DNA from: an uncultured Prevotella sp.
Lineage (GTDB): Bacteria > Bacteroidota > Bacteroidia > Bacteroidales > Bacteroidaceae
Direction of reading: 5' to 3'
DNA length: 11,870 nt
Assembly: GCA_900765465.1 (NCBI GenBank)
Contig: CAAFRM010000130.1
Span: forward strand, 1 to 11,870
In this document: positions 1 through 5,490 of the stretch, piece by piece
Layout: every line of letters begins with the position of its first letter
Position numbering within the stretch: position 1 is the stretch's first letter
Made by a program: the position numbers and the translations under genes
Notes under the pieces: model-generated
The model's database searches: none
What the model was told of the DNA's origin: nothing
The model's input: only the letters and a program-made list of their open reading frames with translations

Positions 1-1043
1 ACATAGCATGGGTTGAACTGCTGGAAGATAGGAGCCTCAACATCTACGGCACCTTCAAGGTTGCTGTACTTGTAGAAGAGGAAAGCGATGGCAGCAACAA
101 TGACACCAAGAGAGATGCCCTTACCCTTGCCAGTCTTGCTCTGTGCCAGACCGAAGCAACCGTAAACCACGAAGATGCAGGCTACGAGGTTGGTCACGTC
201 GAATGCCATTGACTGCAAGCCCTCAGATGTCTTCTGAGTATAGTCGCGTGCAAAGAGTGTCAAGGTATTACCATTCTGGTGGAAAGCCATCCAGAAGAAG
301 ATAACCACAGCAAATACGAGACAGAGGCAGATGATGCGCTCCTTGGTCTCAGCCTTGGAAAGCTCATTAGTCTCCTTAACCGGAGTCTTGTCGTCCTTAC
401 CCTTGGTCTCAGAAGCAAGCACGTGCTTGTAGGTGAAGCTGAAGGCATAGTAGATGGCGATACTAATGATAAGCGAAGCACATGCCACAGCGAATGCAAA
501 ATGGTATGAATCCTCTACAGATACACTCAGACTCTCCTGCGCCCACTTCATAATCTTGATGGCTGCTGTAGGAGCGAACATAGCGCCAATGTTGATAGCC
601 ATATAGAAGAGAGAGAAACCGGAATCACGGTTGCTGGCATACTGTGGCTCGTCGTAGAGACGACCTACCATCACCTGCAGGTTACCTTTGAACAAGCCGG
701 TACCCAAAGCGATGAGGATAAGCGAAATGCCCATGGCAGCAATGGCAACGGTGTCCTTGCCAAGAGGAAGCGAAAGCACCAGGTAGCCGATGAACATAAT
801 GAAGATACCCGTGGTAACCATACGTCCAAAGCCAAACTTGTCGGCTGCGATACCGCCGATGATAGGGAGGAAATAAACCATCATCAGGAAGGTAGAGTAA
901 ATTGTACTTGCCAATCCGGTTTCAAAACCGAAGTTAGCCTGCAAATAGAGCAAGAACACTGCAAGCATGGTATAGTAACCGAAACGCTCACCCGTGTTAG
1001 CCAAAGCTAAGGCCCACAGACCTTTTGGTTGATTTTCAAACAT
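1..1043 (-). CDS. POT/PTR2-family peptide MFS transporter (C-terminus beyond window)
   Basis: Inner-membrane proton-coupled oligopeptide transporter, by family taking up di- and tripeptides. About 347 codons are present; the stop lies beyond base 1. The start at 1041-1043 gives MFENQPKGLWALALANTGER, and no start lies between it and the upstream promoter. Visible family marks are a TM1 motif NTGERFGYY (residues 16-24), GLFKGNLQVMVGRLY (117-130), the PTR2 signature FYMAINIGAMFAP (146-158) and the TM7 motif FWMAFHQNGNTLTLFARD (250-267). Likely helices are about 9-36, 46-66, 76-93, 98-125, 139-163, 180-204 and 234-266. Two more hydrophobic segments follow at about 281-300 and 307-326, before QQFNPCYV at the edge. 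Odd points: the usual first Glu of ExxER is Asn16, and the two extra helices follow TM7 instead of sitting between TM6 and TM7. The family is confident; the substrate is inferred. Confidence 0.9.
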   Translation of the reverse strand, partial: MFENQPKGLWALALANTGERFGYYTMLAVFLLYLQANFGFETGLASTIYSTFLMMVYFLPIIGGIAADKFGFGRMVTTGIFIMFIGYLVLSLPLGKDTVAIAAMGISLILIALGTGLFKGNLQVMVGRLYDEPQYASNRDSGFSLFYMAINIGAMFAPTAAIKIMKWAQESLSVSVEDSYHFAFAVACASLIISIAIYYAFSFTYKHVLASETKGKDDKTPVKETNELSKAETKERIICLCLVFAVVIFFWMAFHQNGNTLTLFARDYTQKTSEGLQSMAFDVTNLVACIFVVYGCFGLAQSKTGKGKGISLGVIVAAIAFLFYKYSNLEGAVDVEAPIFQQFNPCY

Positions 1044-1101
1044 AATTTTCTATTATTTTATAATTTTATTATTTAGTTATTCTTTTCTCGCAAATTCTGT
1101 G

Positions 1102-1132
1102 CAAAGATACACAAATTATTCCATATTTCAAA
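1102..1132 (-). promoter_or_regulatory. Bacteroidota-type promoter for the POT transporter gene
   Basis: Read on the minus strand, a -33 element TTTG (1132-1129) and a -7 element TATCTTTG (1109-1102) are separated by exactly 19 bp. This matches the Bacteroidota consensus TTTG-N19-21-TAnnTTTG. Transcription should start near 1098, giving a leader of roughly 54 nt before the ATG at 1043. Confidence 0.75.
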
Positions 1133-1248
1133 CTCAATGCCTAAAAATCGTTATACCAAATACCATTTTTATATTCAAAAACGTCTAAATTTCTAAAAAA
1201 CAGACAAATAATGCAAAAGTTTTCCATTTCTATTACAACAAGATTGCG

Positions 1249-1266
1249 TTTTTTTTTGTACCTTTG
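1249..1266 (+). promoter_or_regulatory. Probable rpoD promoter -7 element with an upstream T9 tract
   Basis: TACCTTTG (1259-1266) matches the Bacteroidota -7 consensus TAnnTTTG. A run of nine T (1249-1257) abuts it. I see no good TTTG at the usual 19-21 bp upstream, so the -33 part is weak or absent. Transcription would start near 1270, leaving a leader of about 73 nt before rpoD. Confidence 0.5.
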
Positions 1267-1343
1267 CAGCTCGAAACCGTAAAGGTGGATTCCGACAGTA
1301 TAAATATTGGATTAAAACAAAAAAGAAAGGTAAAAGGATATTT

Positions 1344-2219
1344 ATGAGACAACTTAAGATTAGCAAGAGTATAACCAATCGTTCCAGTGAAGCACTCGAC
1401 AAGTACTTGGTGGAGATTGGTAGAGAACCTATGGTCTCTATTGATGAGGAGATTGAGCTGGCCCAGAAGATTCGCAAAGGCGGTCGTGAGGGTGAGCGTG
1501 CCAAGGAAAAACTGGTCAAGGCAAACCTCCGATTCGTTGTATCTGTTGCTAAACAATACCAGCATCAGGGTTTGGGTCTGACAGACCTCATCGACGAGGG
1601 AAACATCGGTTTGGTAAAGGCTGCAGAGAAATTTGATGAAACTCGTGGTTTTAAGTTCATCTCATACGCAGTATGGTGGATTCGCCAGAGCATCCTCCAG
1701 GCTATCGCTGAGCAGAGCCGTATCGTTCGCCTGCCTTTGAACCAGGTAGGTGCATTGAGCAAGATCAGCGCCGAAATCAGCAAGTTCGAGCAGGAAAACC
1801 AGCGCAAGCCTTCTGTTGCAGAGTTGGCACAGATTACCAAGATGGAGGAAAGCAAGATTGACCAGACCATCAAGGCAGACAACCACCACATGAGTATCGA
1901 TGCTCCATTCGGTAGTGATGACGATGACAATGCGATGGTAGATGTGATGGCTTCTGGTGATGATAGCCGTACCGACAAGGGTGTTGACTTCGAGTCTATG
2001 GCGAGCGAGCTCCAGCGCGTATTGGCAACAGTATTGAAGGAACGCGAGCGCAAGATTCTCTGCTACTGCTATGGCATCGGTTGCCACGAGAAGGGATTGG
2101 AAGAAATCGGAAGCGAATTCAACCTCACCCGTGAGCGTGTACGCCAGATTCGCGAGAAGAGTATCATCAAGCTCCGTGAAAGCGGAAAGATCAAGATCTT
2201 GATGAAATACCTGGGATAA
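1344..2219 (+). CDS. rpoD: Primary sigma-70 factor RpoD (short Bacteroidota type)
   Basis: Primary (housekeeping) sigma factor: it binds core RNA polymerase and recognises the -33/-7 promoters. At 291 aa it matches the short Bacteroidota RpoD, which lacks region 1.1 and the large non-conserved insert of E. coli RpoD. Visible parts: region 1.2 (about 16-46), region 2 with ANLRFVVSVAKQY (60-72) and DLIDEGNIGLVKAAEKFD (81-98), region 2.3/2.4 SYAVWWIRQSILQAIAEQ (107-124), region 3 from about 127, an acidic 3.2 finger DAPFGSDDDDNAMVDVM (186-202), and region 4 with the -35-binding helix-turn-helix (251-278). The start MRQLKISKSIT is the conserved beginning of this family. Odd point: region 4.1 reads LCYCYGIGCHEK (239-250), with three Cys and one His where many relatives have hydrophobic or polar residues. 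It is a single gene, followed by a terminator at 2357. Confidence 0.96.
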   Translation: MRQLKISKSITNRSSEALDKYLVEIGREPMVSIDEEIELAQKIRKGGREGERAKEKLVKANLRFVVSVAKQYQHQGLGLTDLIDEGNIGLVKAAEKFDETRGFKFISYAVWWIRQSILQAIAEQSRIVRLPLNQVGALSKISAEISKFEQENQRKPSVAELAQITKMEESKIDQTIKADNHHMSIDAPFGSDDDDNAMVDVMASGDDSRTDKGVDFESMASELQRVLATVLKERERKILCYCYGIGCHEKGLEEIGSEFNLTRERVRQIREKSIIKLRESGKIKILMKYLG

Positions 2220-2222
2220 TTT

Positions 2223-2267
2223 AAGTGAAGAATGAAGAACGAAGAATTCTTTTGCTTTTCTTCACTT
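2223..2267 (+). other. Stem-loop just after the rpoD stop codon
   Basis: A perfect 10-bp inverted repeat, AAGTGAAGAA (2223-2232) against TTCTTCACTT (2258-2267), encloses a further palindrome AAGAATTCTT (2242-2251). It begins four bases after the rpoD stop. No T-run follows, so it is not a standard intrinsic terminator. It could protect the 3' end of the rpoD mRNA or be a leftover of the nearby repeats. Confidence 0.4.
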
Positions 2268-2314
2268 GGGTTTGAAGACGAGAGAAAACTTCACTAGGGT
2301 TTGAAGACGAGAGA
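2260..2314. repeat. Imperfect tandem direct repeat, two 26-bp copies
   Basis: Copies at 2260-2285 and 2289-2314 share 25 of 26 bases, starting period 29 bp. The core is GGGTTTGAAGACGAGAGA. The single difference is T versus A just after cttcact. The first copy overlaps the right arm of the stem-loop at 2223-2267. No function is recognised; a recent local duplication is the simplest reading. Confidence 0.75.
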
Positions 2315-2356
2315 TAATTAGATAAAACTAAGTTGCTCATAGCAACGAAAGTAAAG

Positions 2357-2403
2357 AGGGCAATCAGTTGGTTCATTCCAATCTGATTGCCCTTTCTCTT
2401 TTT
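2357..2403 (+). terminator. Intrinsic terminator of rpoD
   Basis: AGGGCAATCAG (2357-2367) pairs perfectly over 11 bp with CTGATTGCCCT (2383-2393). An inner TTGG/CCAA extension is separated by one bulged T. A pyrimidine tract TTCTCTTTTT follows on the plus strand. It lies 137 bp after the rpoD stop. On the minus strand it is followed by tctttactttc, so it may also stop readthrough from the minus operon ending at 2510. Confidence 0.8.
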
Positions 2404-2412
2404 ACACACACA

Positions 2413-2499
2413 CGCCCTGAAAGGGCAAAAGCTACTAGCCCAGGGCAACACCCTGGGTTGTCATAGGCGCTAACCTGTCGCCCTGAAAGGGCAAAAGCT
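2413..2499. repeat. Dispersed-type palindromic intergenic repeat (two hairpin units)
   Basis: A 21-bp sequence occurs identically at 2413-2433 and 2479-2499. Its core hairpin is GCCCTGAAAGGGC. Between the copies lies a second hairpin, CCCAGGG-CAACA-CCCTGGG (2439-2457). From memory, GCCCTGAAAGGGC and CCCAGGG..CCCTGGG units like these recur in intergenic spacers of many Bacteroidota genomes, so this is probably a REP-like dispersed element; that is recall, not a search. It sits downstream of both the plus rpoD gene and the minus operon, a usual place for such elements, and may help to end minus-strand transcription. Confidence 0.7.
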
Positions 2500-2509
2500 T
2501 TATTCACAA

Positions 2510-3184
2510 TTAATTATTAACGAAGTTTCCGAACTTATCAATCAATCCGTTTACTCCGTCTCTCACCGCCTCGAAATATGGATACTCATCTCTCAGACAG
2601 ATTTCATCATAAAGGAAATCAGCCACGATGGTATCCTTTCCGTCAGGCATCACGAGTCCCATCTTGCCATTCTTTTCGGCAATAACCGGCATGATGCTCA
2701 GGTCATCATTATATATATAGCAAGTGCGGAGGAAATCATAGACAGGCTGAAGCATCACGTTGCCCTGATGATCTTTCATGCCAAATTTGCCGTTTTCCTC
2801 GAAGACCTCATGGTAACGGATATACTTCTCCTTCAAGCGATGATAATAGAACACCATCTTACGCTTGTCGTTCACAAAGTCAAGCATATACTGGAAGGTA
2901 TCACAGTAGTTAGCCACCGAACGGACGAGAATCATCTTCAGATCCAGGCCATCCAAAGCCTTGCGATTCAAATCAATATACTTGGCAATCGCCTTCTCTT
3001 TCTCTGTGACAGAGAGGCTCGCCAGCTTTTCCTCAAACTTGAGCATAGCCTGTTTGGTTCCCGACATACCCTTGATATATCGGTGAATCTGCCTGCTCAT
3101 TTCAGAACAGATAAACTTGTCTATTTCCTGCTGCTCAATTGGGTCAGCATATTCCTTAATCAATGATTCAGGTGTAGCGTTCAT
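2510..3184 (-). CDS. WG-repeat-like protein with helical N-terminus, function unknown
   Basis: Cytoplasmic protein of 224 aa; no signal peptide or membrane segment. Residues 1-120 look mainly alpha-helical and charged. Residues about 125-224 hold three degenerate repeats of the WG (KWG-leptospiral) type: NGKFGMKDHQGNVMLQPVYD (131-150), NGKMGLVMPDGK with ADFLYDEI following (172-195), and DGVNGLIDKFGN (209-220). The usual Trp of WG is replaced by Phe, Met or Asn. WG repeats are thought to mediate protein binding; no enzymatic motif is visible. The start is supported by a purine-rich AAAGGAAAT about 5 bases before the ATG. It is the last gene of the four-gene minus operon, 68 bp after the MFS gene. 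Being a real gene is likely; function is unknown. Confidence 0.8.
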   Translation of the reverse strand: MNATPESLIKEYADPIEQQEIDKFICSEMSRQIHRYIKGMSGTKQAMLKFEEKLASLSVTEKEKAIAKYIDLNRKALDGLDLKMILVRSVANYCDTFQYMLDFVNDKRKMVFYYHRLKEKYIRYHEVFEENGKFGMKDHQGNVMLQPVYDFLRTCYIYNDDLSIMPVIAEKNGKMGLVMPDGKDTIVADFLYDEICLRDEYPYFEAVRDGVNGLIDKFGNFVNN

Positions 3185-3209
3185 GGTTATTTCCTTTCTT
3201 TTAGTTTAT

Positions 3210-3244
3210 GGAGATTCCCCCGTGAACTTGGAAGGGAAATCTCC
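3210..3244 (-). other. Intercistronic stem-loop between the MFS and WG-repeat genes
   Basis: GGAGATT-CCC (3210-3219) pairs with GGGA-AATCTCC (3234-3244): about 10 bp with one bulge and a loop of about 14 nt. It lies eight bases beyond the MFS stop in the minus direction and ends about 25 bases before the ATG of the next gene. No clear T-run follows on the minus strand. It may act as an mRNA processing or stability element that tunes expression of the last gene, or be a weak terminator. Confidence 0.4.
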
Positions 3245-3252
3245 TGTTAGTA

Positions 3253-4632
3253 TTATTTCTTCACATTAGGCTGCTGTAATCCATAGCCCTTTCTCTTATC
3301 TTCCAACAAGAGGAGGAAGGAGATGACAATAGCAATCACACCAAAGGCTGCAAATATGGTCATCGTCTCTGTATAGTCGATGACACCATCGGCACCCGTG
3401 TTAGCCTGATTCACCTTACCGATCCATACTGGAATAAGAGCCAGTCCGATATTCTGGATATAGAAGATAAGGGCGTATGCAGTTCCTAAGAGTTTCATTG
3501 GGATAATCTTTGGTACAGAAGGCCACATTGCTGATGGTACCAGACCAAAAGCAACGCCAAGGATGAGCATCATCACGATGGCAAGCACCCATGAGTTAAG
3601 TGGAATGGCAAATACTACGTGTACCAGTGTCAGGAGGCAACTGCCGATAATCATCAGCGTGGCACCCTTGCCATACTTGTCGTATATACTACCAAAGAAC
3701 GGTGTAAGGAAGATAGTACCGAATGGCAACATCGCAGGAATCAGACCTGCCAAATTAGCATCGACACCATACTTGAAAATCATCAACTTGGTTGCAAACT
3801 TCAGGAATGGGAATACACCTGCATAGAACATCAGGCAAAGGAAAGCCACATACCAGAAACCTGTTGTCTTGAACAGACCACCCAAGTCTGAAAACTTGAA
3901 ACCTTCTTCCGGCTCAGTAGCCGCAGCTGCTGCAGAAGCATCCTCCTTCTTGTCCATCACACAATATACAAGATAAACAAGTACACCAGCGCAAAGCAAA
4001 GCTGCACCCAAAGCAATAGAAGCAGACACACCGCCCATTGCCTTTGCAAAAGGAAGAGAGAAACCCAGAGCAGCGGCTGTTCCCAAACGGGCCGTAGCCA
4101 CCTGCACTCCCATTGCCAGAGCCAACTCATGACCCGTAAACCACTTCACAATGACCTTGCTCACTGTGATACCGCATATCTCGCAGCCCACGCCATAGAT
4201 GGCAAAGCCAAGTGCAGCGATCACTACCTGTGTACTGTAAGTACCGAAGAATGGTACTACTACCGAACCGCCAAACTCATGACCTACAGCATACCATTTC
4301 ACCAAAGCTCCACCAAACATCAAAACAGTTGAGAGGATACCAGTGAAACGGATACCAAACTTATCGAGGATAAGACCACCGAAGAAGAGGAGAAGGAGGA
4401 ACACATTGAAGTATCCGTAGGCTCCTGAGAAGAAGCCGTACTCATCCGAACTCCATCCAAGTCCGAGACCATTTTCAGCCCCCTTGGCAGCTGTCAAGAG
4501 AGGCTCCAGTGGAGACATTACATCTGTAAAAAAGTAACCGAACATCATCGTGACGCTCACGATGAAGAGGGCAGTCCAGCGAGCTGACTTCGAGTCGCTC
4601 AATTTCATCTGAATTTTTTCTGTTGTACTCAT
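3253..4632 (-). CDS. MFS transporter, MFSD1-like (putative dipeptide transporter)
   Basis: Inner-membrane major facilitator protein, 459 aa, about 12 helices: an N-half (about 18-228), a short Ala/Glu-rich cytoplasmic linker (228-255) and a C-half (256-445). Motif A is GGLILDKFGIR (85-95), with a second-half copy GSIYDKYGKG (314-323). Several blocks resemble the eukaryotic lysosomal dipeptide transporter MFSD1 as I recall it: GVGCEICG (147-154), WFTGHELALAMGVQVATARLG (164-184), FYAGVFPFLKFATK (269-282), AMWPSVPKIIP (368-378) and LLGTAYALIFYIQNIGLALI (381-400). Glu151 and Arg182 fall where MFSD1 has conserved charged residues. Other candidates are general MFS anion or sugar carriers. It lies 40 bp after the barrel gene with no promoter seen between. 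The MFS call is firm; MFSD1-like and dipeptide are inference. Confidence 0.85.
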   Translation of the reverse strand: MSTTEKIQMKLSDSKSARWTALFIVSVTMMFGYFFTDVMSPLEPLLTAAKGAENGLGLGWSSDEYGFFSGAYGYFNVFLLLLFFGGLILDKFGIRFTGILSTVLMFGGALVKWYAVGHEFGGSVVVPFFGTYSTQVVIAALGFAIYGVGCEICGITVSKVIVKWFTGHELALAMGVQVATARLGTAAALGFSLPFAKAMGGVSASIALGAALLCAGVLVYLVYCVMDKKEDASAAAAATEPEEGFKFSDLGGLFKTTGFWYVAFLCLMFYAGVFPFLKFATKLMIFKYGVDANLAGLIPAMLPFGTIFLTPFFGSIYDKYGKGATLMIIGSCLLTLVHVVFAIPLNSWVLAIVMMLILGVAFGLVPSAMWPSVPKIIPMKLLGTAYALIFYIQNIGLALIPVWIGKVNQANTGADGVIDYTETMTIFAAFGVIAIVISFLLLLEDKRKGYGLQQPNVKK

Positions 4633-4672
4633 TTTATATTATTACTTATTTTTCCATAACCATTGTCGGAAG

Positions 4673-5443
4673 TTACTTTCTCTTCACATTCTTCGTTCTT
4701 GAAATATCAAAGAGATAAGATACCTTGAACACGATCTGTCCGTAGTTACTTTTTCCGAAATAATCTCGTTTGGATGAACCATAGATATTACCCAGTCCAT
4801 AATAGTAGCGAGCCTCAGCCAGAAAATGTCCCACTTTCGGGATACTGTACTCTGCACCCAAACCCAGGGCGATACCATAATCCAGCTTATTCTCTACCGC
4901 CATCGTATCTTGTGCCACTACCATACTTACCCGGTCATTATCTGTCTTAGGCATATTCTTCACGTCGAAGTTGGTAGTCTGAGAATCGTTAAGGTAGAGT
5001 CCGAACTGCGGTCCGGCATTCACGAAGATGTTCAAGCCTCTCTCTTCCCTACCCCAAGCCAAGTGAGCGAAAACAGGTACCTGGATATAATTGATGGTAC
5101 GGCTGTAAGCCATCGGCTGCTTGGTTTCGGTGATGATGACAGGCTGGTTGTCGATGTCGAGAATATCCTCTTTCCATCCCACCTTGGCATAGTTGACCTC
5201 TGCATAAATGGAACAGATGGTCTTGAAGTACTTCTCGCAAGTATATTTCATCGAGAGTCCGGCAGTCATTCCTCCATGCTGCTTCTGCTGAACCTCCGGT
5301 TCGAATCCTACAGAGCTGAGCACATAGCCACCGTTGAATCCGATGGAAAAATCGTTGCGATGCTCACCTATCTGAGCCTGTGCCGAGAGTCCTCCCCAAA
5401 GGAGAAGTCCCATCAACAGCGCCCCTATCTTGACTTTATTCAT
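4673..5443 (-). CDS. Outer-membrane beta-barrel (PorT-like porin family) protein
   Basis: 256-aa exported protein. A signal peptide covers residues 1-23 (Lys-rich start, GALLMGLLLWGGLS core, AQA before Gln24). The mature part alternates polar and aromatic or hydrophobic residues in short strands, for example FSIGFNGGYVL (32-42), RTINYIQVPVFAHLAWG (115-131), LNIFVNAGPQFGLYL, YGIALGLGAEYSI and FLAEARYYYGLGNIYG. These are typical of the eight-stranded OMP beta-barrel (PorT-like, PF13568-type) of Bacteroidota. The NYIQVPV..GPQFGLYL pattern is characteristic. It ends in a basic tail, not the usual terminal aromatic residue. It follows the LysM gene by 47 bp and has an A-rich leader (aagaaaagaaaga). 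PorT itself belongs to T9SS, but this broad family has many members of unknown role, so no T9SS role is claimed. Confidence 0.85.
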   Translation of the reverse strand: MNKVKIGALLMGLLLWGGLSAQAQIGEHRNDFSIGFNGGYVLSSVGFEPEVQQKQHGGMTAGLSMKYTCEKYFKTICSIYAEVNYAKVGWKEDILDIDNQPVIITETKQPMAYSRTINYIQVPVFAHLAWGREERGLNIFVNAGPQFGLYLNDSQTTNFDVKNMPKTDNDRVSMVVAQDTMAVENKLDYGIALGLGAEYSIPKVGHFLAEARYYYGLGNIYGSSKRDYFGKSNYGQIVFKVSYLFDISRTKNVKRK

Positions 5444-5490
5444 TCTTTCTTTTCTTACTATAAACGATTAACTATAAAAAACTACCGGTC

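Larger units (their letters stand above)
1044..1343. other. AT-rich divergent intergenic region
   Basis: This 300-bp spacer lies between the divergent POT transporter and rpoD genes. It holds the POT promoter (1102-1132) and a -7-like element for rpoD (1259-1266) just after a run of nine T (1249-1257). The rest is AT-rich and shows no credible ORF, no RNA gene and no strong hairpin. The rpoD leader just before the ATG is A-rich (aaaaaagaaaggtaaaagg, about 1319-1337), typical of Bacteroidota translation starts. Confidence 0.7.
2220..2509. other. Repeat-rich convergent intergenic spacer
   Basis: This 290-bp stretch separates the 3' ends of rpoD and the minus operon. In order it holds a stem-loop (2223-2267), a 26-bp direct repeat (2260-2314), the rpoD terminator (2357-2403) and a two-unit palindromic repeat (2413-2499). 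I see no credible coding region. Confidence 0.75.

Noticed and set aside
1193..1565. Two minus-strand ORFs of about 110 codons overlapping the rpoD start
   Set aside because: They lie across the rpoD 5' end, leader and promoter, and show no recognisable domain.
2221..2451. Minus-strand ORF of 76 codons in the spacer after rpoD
   Set aside because: It runs across the rpoD terminator, both direct repeats and the first palindromic unit, and shows no protein family features.
2413..2499. CRISPR array
   Set aside because: There are only two repeat copies, each a hairpin unit and separated by another palindrome; no cas genes are present.
4673..5443. Calling the barrel protein PorT and a T9SS component
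   Set aside because: The PorT-like barrel family is broad, and no porU, porV, sov or gldK-N type gene lies nearby, so only the family is claimed.
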